DNA of 64,000 nt from Saccharothrix tamanrassetensis (GCF_014203665.1 NZ_JACHJN010000014.1:124001-188000), one strand, 5' to 3'. Positions 41,144-49,920 are shown, counted from the stretch's first letter. Notes: a model not told the origin generated them from the letters alone. Program-made: numbers and translations.

Positions 41144-42090
41144 GCCCTGACTACGCCGTGGTGATCCCGACCGTGGGCCGGGAGAGCCTGTCCGTGGTGC
41201 TGGACGCGCTGGAGCACGGTTCCGGTCCGCCCCCGCGCGAGGTGATCGTGGTGGACGACCGGCGCGAGCCGGGGCCGCTGCCGCCCACGCATTCCGCACG
41301 GGTGCTGCGCACCGGCGGACGCGGTCCGGCCGCCGCCCGGAACGCGGGCTGGCGGGCGGCGTGCTGCGAGTGGATCGCCTTCCTGGACGACGACGTGGTG
41401 CCGCCGCCGGACTGGAAGCGCCGGCTCGCGAAGGACATCGAGAACCTGGACCTGGAGGTGGCCGGTTCGCAGGCCCGGATCAGCGTGCCGCTGCCGGAGG
41501 ACCGCCGGCCGACCGACTGGGAACGCGGCACGGCGGGCTTGGCCGACGCGCTCTGGATCACCGCCGACATGGCGTACCGGAGGGCGGCGCTGGTGCACGT
41601 GGGCGGGTTCGACGAGCGCTTCCCCCGTGCCTACCGGGAGGACGCCGAACTGGCGTTGCGCTTGCAGGAGGAGGGCTACCGGATCGTGCGCGGCTCGCGG
41701 GAGACCACGCACCCCGTGCGCGAAGCGGACTTCTTCGCCAGCCTGCGCCAACAGCGAGGCAACGCCGACGACGCCCTGATGCGCCGCCTGCTCGGTCAGG
41801 GCTGGCGCGCCCGCATCGGCGGACACCCGGGACGGCTGCGTACACATGTCCTCACCACGGCCGTCGGCGCGCTGACCGTCCTCCTCGGGCTCCGCCGGTC
41901 GCGGGCGGCACTGGTGACCGGCGCGGTGTGGGCGGGGTTGACCGCCAGGTTCGCCGCCGAACGCATCGCGCCCGGCCCTCGCACACCAGACGAGGTGCTG
42001 CGGATGGTGGTGACCAGCGTAGCCATCCCGCCGGCCGCGTGCGCTCACCGGGTGCGCGGCGAACTGCGGCACCGGGCGGTGCGGCGATGA
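41140..42090 (+). CDS. GT2 glycosyltransferase
   Basis: A 316-residue enzyme with a GT-A domain (YAVVIPTVGRESLSVVLDAL, VIVVDDRREPG, WIAFLDDDVVPPPDWKRRL, HVGGFDERFPRAYREDAELA) and a C-terminal segment with a possible membrane-associated helix (ALTVLLGLRRSRAALVTGAV). The ATG overlaps the carbamoyltransferase stop, and its own stop overlaps the GT9 start, so the operon is fully coupled. Donor and acceptor are unknown. Confidence 0.9.
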   Translation: MSPDYAVVIPTVGRESLSVVLDALEHGSGPPPREVIVVDDRREPGPLPPTHSARVLRTGGRGPAAARNAGWRAACCEWIAFLDDDVVPPPDWKRRLAKDIENLDLEVAGSQARISVPLPEDRRPTDWERGTAGLADALWITADMAYRRAALVHVGGFDERFPRAYREDAELALRLQEEGYRIVRGSRETTHPVREADFFASLRQQRGNADDALMRRLLGQGWRARIGGHPGRLRTHVLTTAVGALTVLLGLRRSRAALVTGAVWAGLTARFAAERIAPGPRTPDEVLRMVVTSVAIPPAACAHRVRGELRHRAVRR

Positions 42091-42974
42091 GGATCCTGGT
42101 GCTGCGAGCGCTCGGGCTCGGTGACCTGTTCACCGCGGTTCCCGCGTTGCGCGGTCTGCGCCGCGCGTACCCGCACGCGGAGATCACGTTGGCCGCGCCG
42201 CAATGGCTGGCGGAGGCCGTGGACCGGATCGACGCGGTGGACCGCCTGGTGCCGACCGAAGGCCTGGTGCCGATCGACTTCCGGGAACCCGACCTGGCGG
42301 TGAACCTGCACGGGCGCGGGCCGCAGAGCGTCGACCTGTTGCGTGCCACCGAACCCACCCGGCTCGTCACGCACGGCTCGGACGTGCCGTGGCGTGACGA
42401 CCAGCACGAGGTGGACCGCTGGTGCCGGTTGCTGATGCGCAACGGCATCCCCTGCGACCCGGACGACCTCCACCTGCCCCGACCGGGGACGACCGGCGAC
42501 GACATCGTGGTGCACCCCGGCGCGAGCCACGGTGCGCGCCGCTGGCCGGTGGAACGCTTCCAGGCCGTCGTGCGCGAACTCGGACCGGACGTGGTGGTCA
42601 CCGGCAGCCCCGCCGAGGCCGACCTGGTGCACGAGGTCGCGGGCGGCAGCGCACGCACCTCGCTCGGCAACCTGGCGTCACTGCTCGACGTGGTCGCCGG
42701 GGCGCGGGTGGTGCTGTGCGGCGACACCGGGGTCGCCCACGTCGCCACCGCCTACCGCACCCCGTCCGTCCTGCTGTTCGGGCCGGTCCCACCGCGGCAG
42801 TGGGGGCCGCGTTCCGGCCCGCACCGGGTCCTGTGGCACGGCACCGTCGGGGACACGTTCGCCGACCGGCCGGATCCCGGCCTCTTGGAGATCACCGTGG
42901 AAGAAGTCCTGACGGCGTTGGGAGGTGTGCCATGTCCCGGATCGGCGTCATCGGCGCGGGCTATGTCGGTCTGA
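42087..42974 (+). CDS. GT9 (heptosyltransferase-family) glycosyltransferase
   Basis: A 295-residue GT-B protein with the GT9 pattern: ILVLRALGLGDLFTAVPALR at the start, DIVVHPGASHGARRWP at the donor site, and LCGDTGVAHVATAYRTPSVL near the end. GT9 enzymes use ADP-heptose in Gram-negatives; here the gmhA/hldE/gmhB genes 12-18 kb away could supply that donor. Its 3' end overlaps the UDP-glucose dehydrogenase gene by 43 nt. Confidence 0.9.
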   Translation: MRILVLRALGLGDLFTAVPALRGLRRAYPHAEITLAAPQWLAEAVDRIDAVDRLVPTEGLVPIDFREPDLAVNLHGRGPQSVDLLRATEPTRLVTHGSDVPWRDDQHEVDRWCRLLMRNGIPCDPDDLHLPRPGTTGDDIVVHPGASHGARRWPVERFQAVVRELGPDVVVTGSPAEADLVHEVAGGSARTSLGNLASLLDVVAGARVVLCGDTGVAHVATAYRTPSVLLFGPVPPRQWGPRSGPHRVLWHGTVGDTFADRPDPGLLEITVEEVLTALGGVPCPGSASSARAMSV

Positions 42975-44176
42975 CCACTGCCGCCTGCTTCGCCCACCTC
43001 GGGCACCGGGTGGTGTGCGCGGACGTGGACGAGGACAGGGTGGCGGCGTTGCGGCGGGCCGAGATCGGCGCGCACGAACCCGGCCTGGCCGACCTGGTCA
43101 CCGAGGGGTTGCGGACCGGGCGGCTCACGTTCACCGCGGACAACGACACGGCGGTCGCCGACGCGGAGTTCGTCTACCTGTGCCTCCCGACCCCCACCGG
43201 GGAGAACGGCGAGGCCGACCTGAGCGCCGTGCACGCGGTGCTGCGGGAGGCCGACCTGGACGGGCGGGTCCTGGTGGTGAAGTCCACCGTCCCCATCGGC
43301 ACCGCCGACGGGATCGCCCGCTCCCGACGATCTCCGGTGGTGTCGAACCCGGAGTTCCTCCGCGAGGGCCATGCGGTCGACGACTTCCTGCGCCCGCAGC
43401 GGATCGTGGTCGGCGCGGACGACGCGTCGGTCGCCCGACGCGTGCTCGACCTCTACCCCGACGCACCCGCCCTGGTCACCGACCGGGCGAGTGCCGAGCT
43501 GGTGAAGTACGCGAGCAACTGCTTCCTGGCCATGAAGCTGTCCTACGTCAACAGCCTGGCCGAGCTGTGCGAGCGGTCCGGCGCGGACATCGACGACGTG
43601 ACCGAGGGGATGCGGCTGGACGAACGGATCGGCGCGGCCTTCCTGCGCCCCGGCCCCGGCTGGGGCGGCTCCTGCTTCCCCAAGGACACCAGGGCACTGC
43701 TGTCCACATCGGACGGTGCGCACGTCGACTTCCCGCTGCTCCGGGCGACCATCGACACCAACGAACGCCAGGCCCGCCGCGTGGTCGACAAGGTCCGGCA
43801 GGCCGCCGGCCCCCTGGACGGCACCCGGATCGGGCTGCTCGGCCTGACGTTCAAGGCGGGCACCGACGACCTGCGCGACTCCCCCGCCCTGGCGGTGGCC
43901 GACCTGCTGGCCGACGAGGGCGCCGTCCTCACCGGTTACGACCCCTGCGTCACCACCGACACCGGCCCGGTCCACGTGACCGGGACCGCCCTCGACGCCG
44001 CCCGGGACGTCTCCGCCCTGGTGGTGCTGACCGAGTGGCCGGAGTTCGCCGAACTCGACTGGCCCGCCCTGGCCGCCGGGATGAGCCGGCCGGTGATCGT
44101 CGACACCCGGAACGTCCTACCGGTCGACAAGGTCACCGAGAGCGGCATCCGCTTGGTGGCCACCGGCCGTGCGTAG
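42932..44176 (+). CDS. ugd: UDP-glucose 6-dehydrogenase
   Basis: A 414-residue enzyme. VIGAGYVGLTTAACFAHLG binds NAD, GWGGSCFPKDTRALL contains the catalytic Cys, EFLREGHAVDDFLRP is the substrate segment, and GLTFKAGTDDLRDSPAL the C-terminal domain. It oxidises UDP-glucose twice to UDP-glucuronate, the substrate for the UXS-like enzyme at the head of the operon. ATG 42932 has GGGAGGTG at 6 nt. It is the last gene, followed by a strong hairpin. Confidence 0.94.
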   Translation: MSRIGVIGAGYVGLTTAACFAHLGHRVVCADVDEDRVAALRRAEIGAHEPGLADLVTEGLRTGRLTFTADNDTAVADAEFVYLCLPTPTGENGEADLSAVHAVLREADLDGRVLVVKSTVPIGTADGIARSRRSPVVSNPEFLREGHAVDDFLRPQRIVVGADDASVARRVLDLYPDAPALVTDRASAELVKYASNCFLAMKLSYVNSLAELCERSGADIDDVTEGMRLDERIGAAFLRPGPGWGGSCFPKDTRALLSTSDGAHVDFPLLRATIDTNERQARRVVDKVRQAAGPLDGTRIGLLGLTFKAGTDDLRDSPALAVADLLADEGAVLTGYDPCVTTDTGPVHVTGTALDAARDVSALVVLTEWPEFAELDWPALAAGMSRPVIVDTRNVLPVDKVTESGIRLVATGRA

Positions 44177-44200
44177 CGCCGGCCACCTCGCCAGGTGCTG

Positions 44201-44246
44201 CCGGCCGGACCCCGCCAACTCCGGGAGGGTACGGGGGTCCGGCCGG
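44201..44246. terminator. bidirectional terminator hairpin
   Basis: CCGGCCGGACCCC (44201-44213) pairs perfectly with GGGGTCCGGCCGG (44234-44246), between the convergent ugd and ABC permease stops. Confidence 0.75.
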
Positions 44247-44253
44247 GACCGGG

Positions 44254-44949
44254 TCACTGGCTCCGGGCGTCCCACCTGAACAGCCGCGCCGAGAGCACGC
44301 AACCGACGGCCGTCCAGGCGAGCAAGGACAGCGCAGCCCAACCCGGGCGGCCTTCACCGCCCCACGCCGCGCCGACCAGGTCGGCGACCCCGCCACCGGG
44401 CACCAGCAGGGCGCGGATGTCGTCCGAGCTCATGGCCCAGATCCCGCCGCCGAGCAAGGCGAAGAAGAACGGGCCGGTGGTGATCTGGGCCAGTTCGGCG
44501 GTCGACGTCACGCCGCTGGTGGCGACGCCCGCCGCGCAGCTCATGGCCGCCCCGCCCACCAGGGCGAGCGCCAGCAGGTCCGGGCGGGACGGGAACTGCG
44601 CGCCCGCCGCCACGCTCACCCCGACCAGCAGCACCGCCTGCACCAGCCCGAGCAGCACGGCGGGGAGCACGACGCCGGTCAGCACGACCGCGTCCGACGC
44701 CGCCCCGGTGCGCAGTCGCTTGAGGTAGAGGTCCTGGCGTCGGGACGTCAGCGAGGTCGTGATCGTCACGTACACGGTGAACCCCAGCGTGCTCAGCACC
44801 TGGAGGGTGATGGCGAAAGTCCAGCCCTCGTCGCCGAACGACAGCGCGAAGAAGGCGCCGAACAGCAACGGCATGGCGAACGCCAGGGCGGCAGCGGTCC
44901 GGTTGCGCACCAGCAGCTTCAGCTCGGCGAGACCCAGTGCGGTGATCAT
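44254..44949 (-). CDS. ABC-2 type transporter permease
   Basis: A 231-residue membrane protein with six hydrophobic segments (ALAFAMPLLFGAFFAL, VLSTLGFTVYVTITT, VVLPAVLLGLVQAVLLVGVS, LLALALVGGAAMSCAAGV, FFFALLGGGIWAM, AALSLLAWTAVGCVL), the ABC-2 exporter layout. Its ATG overlaps the ATPase stop (ATGA). With the divergent two-component system it resembles antibiotic or stress-responsive export units; the substrate is unknown. Confidence 0.9.
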   Translation of the reverse strand: MITALGLAELKLLVRNRTAAALAFAMPLLFGAFFALSFGDEGWTFAITLQVLSTLGFTVYVTITTSLTSRRQDLYLKRLRTGAASDAVVLTGVVLPAVLLGLVQAVLLVGVSVAAGAQFPSRPDLLALALVGGAAMSCAAGVATSGVTSTAELAQITTGPFFFALLGGGIWAMSSDDIRALLVPGGGVADLVGAAWGGEGRPGWAALSLLAWTAVGCVLSARLFRWDARSQ

Positions 44950-45848
44950 GCCGCGACCACCTGCCGACCGGCGCGTGCCGCGTGGAAGACGTCCTCCAGC
45001 GACGCGTGGTGGGCACGCAGGCGGACCAGCGCGTGGCCGTCACGGCGGGCCCACGCGAGGAGGGTCTCCAGGTCGTCCTGGAGGTTCCGGGTGCGCACGT
45101 CGACCCGGCCGGACGGCTCGTGCACCACGTCGCCGGTGAGGATGGGCAGGCTGCGCACGTCCAGCCGATCCGGCAGGTCGAACGAGATCCGCGCGGGCTG
45201 GGCGGCCAGCACGTCGACCAGCGCCCCGGAGACCGCGACCACGCCCTCGTGCAGGATCGCCAGCCGGTGTGCCAGCGACTCCGCCTCCTCCAGGTAGTGA
45301 GTGGTCAGCACGACGGTCGTGCCCTCGGCGAGCAGTTCGCGCACCACCTCCCAGGTGCGCTGCCGCGACTCCGGGTCCAGCCCGGTGGTCGGTTCGTCCA
45401 GGAACAGCAGCTCGGGTCGCCCGAGCACGGCCAGCACGAGGTCGAGCCGGCGCCGTTCGCCGCCGGACAGCTGCTTGATCCGCACGTCCCGGCGGTGCCC
45501 GAGGTCCAGCCGGTCGAGGGCTTCGCGGTGGTCGCCGGGACGCCACAGGCGGGTCATCTCCGCGACCGTCAGCTCGGCCGGGAACCCGCTCTCCTGGAGC
45601 ATGATGCCGGTCCGCGCGCGGATCGCGGCACGGTCGCGGTGCGGGTCCACCCCCAGCACGCGCACCCGGCCGGCGCTCGGCGCCCGCAGTCCTTCCAGTG
45701 TCTCCATCACGGTCGTCTTGCCCGCGCCGTTGGTGCCCAGCAGCGCGAACAGCTCGCCCTGGTCCACTTCGAGGTCCACCCCGCGCACCGCCTCGAAGTC
45801 CCCGTAACGGCAGCGCAGGGCCGCCACGTCGATCACCGGATTCCGCAT
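44946..45848 (-). CDS. ABC transporter ATPase
   Basis: A 300-residue ATPase: Walker A LLGTNGAGKTTVMETLEG, Q-loop MLQESGFPAELTVAEM, signature QLSGGERRRLDL, Walker B ELLFLDEPTTGLDP, and H-loop VVLTTHYLEEAESL. It has the C-terminal extension of drug-export ATPases (DrrA/CcmA-like). It is coupled to the permease. ATG 45848; the histidine kinase gene starts 107 bp away on the other strand. Confidence 0.94.
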   Translation of the reverse strand: MRNPVIDVAALRCRYGDFEAVRGVDLEVDQGELFALLGTNGAGKTTVMETLEGLRAPSAGRVRVLGVDPHRDRAAIRARTGIMLQESGFPAELTVAEMTRLWRPGDHREALDRLDLGHRRDVRIKQLSGGERRRLDLVLAVLGRPELLFLDEPTTGLDPESRQRTWEVVRELLAEGTTVVLTTHYLEEAESLAHRLAILHEGVVAVSGALVDVLAAQPARISFDLPDRLDVRSLPILTGDVVHEPSGRVDVRTRNLQDDLETLLAWARRDGHALVRLRAHHASLEDVFHAARAGRQVVAA

Positions 45849-45955
45849 GGGACGATGCTCGCGTCCGCGCGGGCGGGTTCCCAGTGCCGTCGCGCACCGG
45901 TTGATGTGACAGATGTCAGCAGACAGCGGGGCTGTTCGGCTCGTAGATTCGTGCC

Positions 45956-47134
45956 GTGACCCAGATCAGCACGCTCCGCCGGTGGACCTGGTGGTCGGTG
46001 GTCGGCGCGGGCGTGATGGTCGCGCTGGTGACCACGCTGGACATGTCGACCGGCCGGTACGGGTGGGGGACGGTCGGGCTGGCGTCGGCCGTCGTGGTGG
46101 TCAGCGTGCAGCACGCCCGGTACCTGCGGCAGGCGATGGACGGCCTGGGCCGGGGCGGGCGGCGGACGTGGGAGCACCTGGCGACGTTCGCGGTGGCCAT
46201 CGGGGCGCTCGCGTACGCCGGGACGCAGACCCCGGTGCCGATGGCGTGGTACCTGCTGCCGGCGGCCGTGATCGCGCACGTGGTGGCCAACCGGCCGGCC
46301 GGGACGCGGTGGGTGGTCGTGCTGGGCGGGATGGTCGCGGCGATCCTCGCGGGTGGTGTGCTGACCTCGCCGGAGGTGGTCGAATCGCTGCTGATGCCGG
46401 TGTTCCTGGTGTCCGGGTTCGTGCTGGCCGACCTGGCGCAGCTGTGGTTCTGGGACGCGGTGCTACGGATCGACCAGGGGCGGCAGGCGTCCGAGGCGCT
46501 CGTGGTGGCCGAGGAGCGGCTGCGGTTCGCGGCCGACCTGCACGACATCCAGGGCCACCACCTCCAGGCCATCGCGTTGAAGGGCGAGCTGACGGCGCGG
46601 TTGATCGGGCGGGACGACGCGGCGGCGCGCCGGCACGCCGAGGAGGTCGCCGAACTGGCCCGGACCGCGCTGCGCGAGACCCGCGAGGTCGTGCAGGGCT
46701 ACCGGCGGGCCAGCCTGGGCACGGAGATCACCAACGCGGTCGGCGTGCTGAGGGCGGCCGGGATCGAGACGGCGGTGTCCGGGGACGCGACCGACGTGCC
46801 GCCGCCGTTGCAGCCGCTGTTCGGCGCGTTGGTGCGGGAGGGGACGACGAACGTGCTGCGGCACAGCCGGGCCCGGCGGTGCGATGTGGACATCAGCGTG
46901 GTGGACGGGCGGGTGGTCGTGCGCCTGCGCAACGACGGGGTGCGGTCCGAGGAGCGGGTGCGGCCCGGGAGTGGGGTGGACGAGGCCGGGGGTGGGACCG
47001 GGTGGGAGGGCGAGACCGGGTCCGGGTCCGGGTTGGCGGGGTTGCGGGAGCGGTTCGCGAGCGTGGGCGGGCGGATCGAGGTCGGCGCGGCGGGCGCGGA
47101 CGGGTTCGAGCTGGTCGGGCTGGTGCGGTCGTGA
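45956..47134 (+). CDS. NarL-system sensor histidine kinase (DesK-like)
   Basis: A 392-residue kinase. Residues 1-165 contain about five transmembrane helices (WWSVVGAGVMVALVTTL; VVVLGGMVAAILAGGVL). The HisKA_3 dimer domain has the phospho-His in LRFAADLHDIQGHHLQAIAL, and the HATPase has EGTTNVLRHSRARRCDVD (N-box) and GSGLAGLRERFASVGG (G-box). An acidic/Gly-rich insert (GSGVDEAGGGTGWEGETG) precedes the G-box. GTG 45956. It is divergent from an ABC exporter and probably controls it. Its stop overlaps GTG 47131. Confidence 0.92.
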   Translation: MTQISTLRRWTWWSVVGAGVMVALVTTLDMSTGRYGWGTVGLASAVVVVSVQHARYLRQAMDGLGRGGRRTWEHLATFAVAIGALAYAGTQTPVPMAWYLLPAAVIAHVVANRPAGTRWVVVLGGMVAAILAGGVLTSPEVVESLLMPVFLVSGFVLADLAQLWFWDAVLRIDQGRQASEALVVAEERLRFAADLHDIQGHHLQAIALKGELTARLIGRDDAAARRHAEEVAELARTALRETREVVQGYRRASLGTEITNAVGVLRAAGIETAVSGDATDVPPPLQPLFGALVREGTTNVLRHSRARRCDVDISVVDGRVVVRLRNDGVRSEERVRPGSGVDEAGGGTGWEGETGSGSGLAGLRERFASVGGRIEVGAAGADGFELVGLVRS

Positions 47135-47514
47135 GGGTGGAGCGAGTGGCGGCGGGACCTCCGGCCCTCGATGTGCGGGCTTCGGCGTGGCGTCCGCCCT
47201 TTGATTGCCGGGTAGTGGCGTGGCCGCCGGCCCCCGGTTTCCAGGCAGTGGCGTGGCCTCCGGCCCCCGATTCCATTGTCCCACGGGGGACCGACAATTT
47301 CGGTGGGTGGGCTTTCGGCATGGTGCCGGTTGTGGCTCGGCGGTTCGGTGCGGGACGGCTCGGTTCGCGGCGGTTCGGTGCGGGACGGCTCGGTTCGCGG
47401 CGGTTCGGTGCGGGACGGCTCGGTGCGGGAAAGCTTGGTGCGGGGCGACTCGGGCGGGTGCGGCTCGGGCGGGTGCGGCTCGGTTGGGGGCGGTTCGGGC
47501 GGGGGCGGTTGTGA
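47131..47514 (+). CDS. 127-aa repeat ORF coupled between kinase and response regulator
   Basis: An open frame runs from GTG 47131, which overlaps the kinase stop by 4 nt (GTGA), to TGA 47512-47514, which overlaps the regulator GTG 47511 in the same way. The first 65 residues contain a VAWPPAPxF repeat; the last 58 are a basic five-residue repeat (RFGAG-RLGSR-RFGAG-RLGSR) encoded by 15-bp DNA units. The net charge is strongly positive and no fold is recognised. Exact coupling on both sides argues for translation; the simple repeats argue that the opening may be accidental. Confidence 0.4.
   Translation: MRVERVAAGPPALDVRASAWRPPFDCRVVAWPPAPGFQAVAWPPAPDSIVPRGTDNFGGWAFGMVPVVARRFGAGRLGSRRFGAGRLGSRRFGAGRLGAGKLGAGRLGRVRLGRVRLGWGRFGRGRL
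47341..47510 (+). repeat. 15-bp minisatellite, eleven units
   Basis: Units are exactly 15 bp, in an alternating pair that makes a 30-bp higher-order unit at 47341, 47371 and 47401 (CGGTTCGGTGCGGGA then CGGCTCGGTTCGCGG). More diverged 15-bp units run to 47505. Near-identity of the first units indicates recent expansion. It ends 1 nt before the regulator start and supplies its G-rich SD (GGGGGCGG). Confidence 0.9.
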
Positions 47515-48113
47515 TCAGGGTCGTGCTCGCCGATGACGAGGACCTGATCCGGGGTGCGCTGGCGGCCTTGCTCGAACTGGAGGAAGACCTGTCCGTGGTC
47601 GCCCAGGCGAGTGATGGGGACGCCGCCGTCGCCGCCGTGCGTGCCCACCTGCCCGACATCGCGGTGTTCGACCTGGAGATGCCGGGGCGGGACGGTGTGC
47701 TCGCCGCCGAAGCCGTGCGGGACCTGGACGGGGTCGCGGTGGTCATCGTGACCCGGCACGCCCGGCCGGGGGTGCTGCGGCGGGCGCTCAGCGCCGGGGT
47801 GCGGGGGTTCGTGCCCAAGACGACGCCCGCCGCGCGGCTCGCCTCGATCCTGCGCGACGTGCACGCCGGCCGCCGCTACGTGGACTCCGAGATCGCCGCC
47901 GCCGCCCTCACCGAGGACGCCTGTCCGCTCACCGCCCGCGAACTCGACGTCCTCCGGCACGCCCTGCGCGGCGGCACGGTCACCGTCATCGCGCGGGAGG
48001 CGCACCTGGCCACCGGGACGGTCCGCAACTACCTGTCGTCCGCGATGACCAAGCTCGGCGTCAGCACCCGCTACGAGGCGGCGCGCCTGGCCTGGGACGA
48101 AGGCTGGATCTGA
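47511..48113 (+). CDS. NarL/LuxR-type response regulator
   Basis: A 200-residue regulator. The receiver has the acidic pair in VVLADDEDLIRGAL, phospho-Asp in DIAVFDLEMPGRDG, Thr in VVIVTRHARPG and Lys in GFVPKTTP. The C-terminal LuxR HTH is CPLTARELDVLRHALRGGTV ... VRNYLSSAMTKLGVSTRYEA. GTG 47511 is the natural start (IRVVLADDED). It works with the kinase upstream; the likely target is the divergent ABC exporter. Its last 43 nt overlap the ALDH gene, tail to tail. Confidence 0.93.
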   Translation: MIRVVLADDEDLIRGALAALLELEEDLSVVAQASDGDAAVAAVRAHLPDIAVFDLEMPGRDGVLAAEAVRDLDGVAVVIVTRHARPGVLRRALSAGVRGFVPKTTPAARLASILRDVHAGRRYVDSEIAAAALTEDACPLTARELDVLRHALRGGTVTVIAREAHLATGTVRNYLSSAMTKLGVSTRYEAARLAWDEGWI

Positions 48114-49462
48114 GCCACGTGCACCACCTTCGTGGTGGTCATCTCGTCCAGCAGTTCCGGCCCGTAGCCGAACCCGGTGCCGGACAGCCCGCGCGGCTGG
48201 GCCGCGCCACCGGGAGCGCCGCCGAACACCGCGTTCACCTTCACCGTGCCCACGGGCAGCGTGCGCCACGCCTGCTGGGCGTGCGCCATCGACACGGTCA
48301 ACACGGTCGCGGCCAACCCGTGGTCGTCCTCCGCCGCCTCGGCGAGCCCCTGGGCGAACGACTCCACCACCCGCACGGGCGCGACCGGCCCGAACGTCTC
48401 CTCCCGCATCACGCGCATCCCGGGCGTGCACCGGGCCAGCACGGTCGCCGGGTAGAACGCTCCCTCGCCGTTGGGCACCGAACCGCCGGTCAGCGCCGTC
48501 GCACCGTCCGCGACCGCCTCGGCCACGTGCTGGTGCACGTGCTCGCGCTGCCGTTCGTCGACCAGCGGCTGCGGCGTCCACTCGTGGGCGGCACGGCACA
48601 GGGCGTCCAGGAACTCGTCCGCGATCGCCGCGTGCACGAAGATCCGCTCCACCGACGTGCACAGCTGCCCGGCGTTGGTGAACGCCCCCAGTGCCGCCTG
48701 CCCGGCCGCCCACACCGGGTCCACATCGGCGTCGACCACCAAGGGGTCGTTGCCGCCGTTCTCCAGCAGCGCCTTGGCCCCGGTGAGCGCCGTCGCGGCG
48801 GCGATCGCGCGTCCGGTCGCGGTGCCGCCGACGTGGGCGACGACGTCGACGTCGCGGTCCGCGGCCAGCAGCGCGCCCACCGAGCCGTCCCCGGTGATGC
48901 CGTGCAGCACCCCGTCGGGGAACGCGGCGGCCATCAACCGGTTGAGCAGCACGCCGGTCTGCGGGCAGCGCTCGCTCGCCTTGTGCACCACGGTGTTGCC
49001 GGTCACCAGCGCGGCGCCGAGCAGCCCGCACGCCACCGCCACCGGATCGTTCCACGGCGTCAGCGCCACCACCACGCCACGCGGCTCGGGCACCATGAAG
49101 TCCATCGCGTCCCACGAGCCGAGCAACGACCGTCCACCGTGGACCGGTCCCAGTTCGGCGTACTGCTCCAAGGTCGACACCCCGGCCAGCACGCCCTCCT
49201 CGGCGGAGGCGAACGGCCTGCCGGTCTCCGCTGACACGAGCTTCGCCAGGTCCTCCGCGTGCGCGCGCACCGACGCCGCGGCCGAGCGCAGCGCGGCGCC
49301 CCGTTCGGCCGCCGGGGTGGCCGCCCAGCCGGGCTGCGCGGCACGGGCGGTGCGGATGGCGCCGGCCACCTCGTCCTCCGAGGAGACGGGCGGGCTGCCC
49401 TCGGGCGGGCTGTGGGGCCGGTCGAGCGGACGGTGGGTGTCGAGAGCGCGCATGTCCGTCAT
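48071..49462 (-). CDS. NAD(P)-dependent aldehyde dehydrogenase (succinate-semialdehyde type)
   Basis: A 463-residue ALDH. VVVALTPWNDPVAVACGLLG and VVHKASERCP form the cofactor site. The Glu lies in LLENGGNDPLVV (ENGG where most ALDHs have ELGG), and the nucleophile Cys in AGQLCTSVERIFV. EETFGPVAPVRVV closes the active site. ATG 49462 is 10 nt after a sigma-B-like -10. Its 3' end overlaps the response-regulator gene by 43 nt. Aldehyde detoxification in stress is the likely role. Confidence 0.9.
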   Translation of the reverse strand: MTDMRALDTHRPLDRPHSPPEGSPPVSSEDEVAGAIRTARAAQPGWAATPAAERGAALRSAAASVRAHAEDLAKLVSAETGRPFASAEEGVLAGVSTLEQYAELGPVHGGRSLLGSWDAMDFMVPEPRGVVVALTPWNDPVAVACGLLGAALVTGNTVVHKASERCPQTGVLLNRLMAAAFPDGVLHGITGDGSVGALLAADRDVDVVAHVGGTATGRAIAAATALTGAKALLENGGNDPLVVDADVDPVWAAGQAALGAFTNAGQLCTSVERIFVHAAIADEFLDALCRAAHEWTPQPLVDERQREHVHQHVAEAVADGATALTGGSVPNGEGAFYPATVLARCTPGMRVMREETFGPVAPVRVVESFAQGLAEAAEDDHGLAATVLTVSMAHAQQAWRTLPVGTVKVNAVFGGAPGGAAQPRGLSGTGFGYGPELLDEMTTTKVVHVAQIQPSSQARRAAS

Positions 49463-49471
49463 GGCGTTCGG

Positions 49472-49495
49472 GTACCCGAGGCGCCCAGCCGAAAC
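49472..49495 (-). promoter_or_regulatory. sigma-B-like promoter of the ALDH gene
   Basis: On the minus strand: GTTT (49495-49492), 14 nt, GGGTAC (49477-49472), 10 nt before ATG 49462. The -10 lies in a TCGGGTACCCGA palindrome, so GGGTAC can also be read on the plus strand towards chaB, where no good -35 is seen. Confidence 0.55.
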
Positions 49496-49515
49496 CAAGG
49501 ACGGGAGGAGACCCC

Positions 49516-49920
49516 ATGCCCGGACGCCAGGAACTGCCCAGCACGGTCGCGCGGTCGTCGAAGAAGGCGCAGCGCACGTGGATCAAGGCGCACGACTCGG
49601 CGGTCGAGTCCTACGGCGAGGGTGAGCGCTCGCACCGCACCGCGTTCGCTGCGCTGAAGCACTCGTTCGAGAAGGTGGGCGACCACTGGGAGCCGAAGGA
49701 CCACAAGGGCCCGTCCGACGAGCAGGCCGCCCGCAGCACGCCCAAGCAGGGCAAGACGGCGGGCGGGGTGGACGCGAACGCCAGCAAGCAGCACCTGTAC
49801 GACCTGGCCAAGAAGCTGGACGTGCCCGGTCGGTCGACCATGACCAAGCAGGAGCTGGTCGACGCGATCGACAAGGCCAACCGGAAGAAGACTAGGGCTC
49901 GCGCCAGTTCGAGTCGGTGA
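49516..49920 (+). CDS. ChaB-domain protein with SAP/Rho-N-like tail
   Basis: A 134-residue basic protein. Residues 1-60 are ChaB (ELPSTVARSSKKAQRTWIKA, GERSHRTAFAALKHSFEKVG). Residues 90-125 (SKQHLYDLAKKLDVPGRSTM ... KQELVDAI) are a SAP/Rho-N-like module, like the tail of the hemerythrin protein. SD GGGAGGAG precedes ATG 49516. ChaB proteins are widely associated with stress in actinobacteria. It overlaps the SDR gene tail to tail by 29 nt. Confidence 0.9.
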   Translation: MPGRQELPSTVARSSKKAQRTWIKAHDSAVESYGEGERSHRTAFAALKHSFEKVGDHWEPKDHKGPSDEQAARSTPKQGKTAGGVDANASKQHLYDLAKKLDVPGRSTMTKQELVDAIDKANRKKTRARASSSR

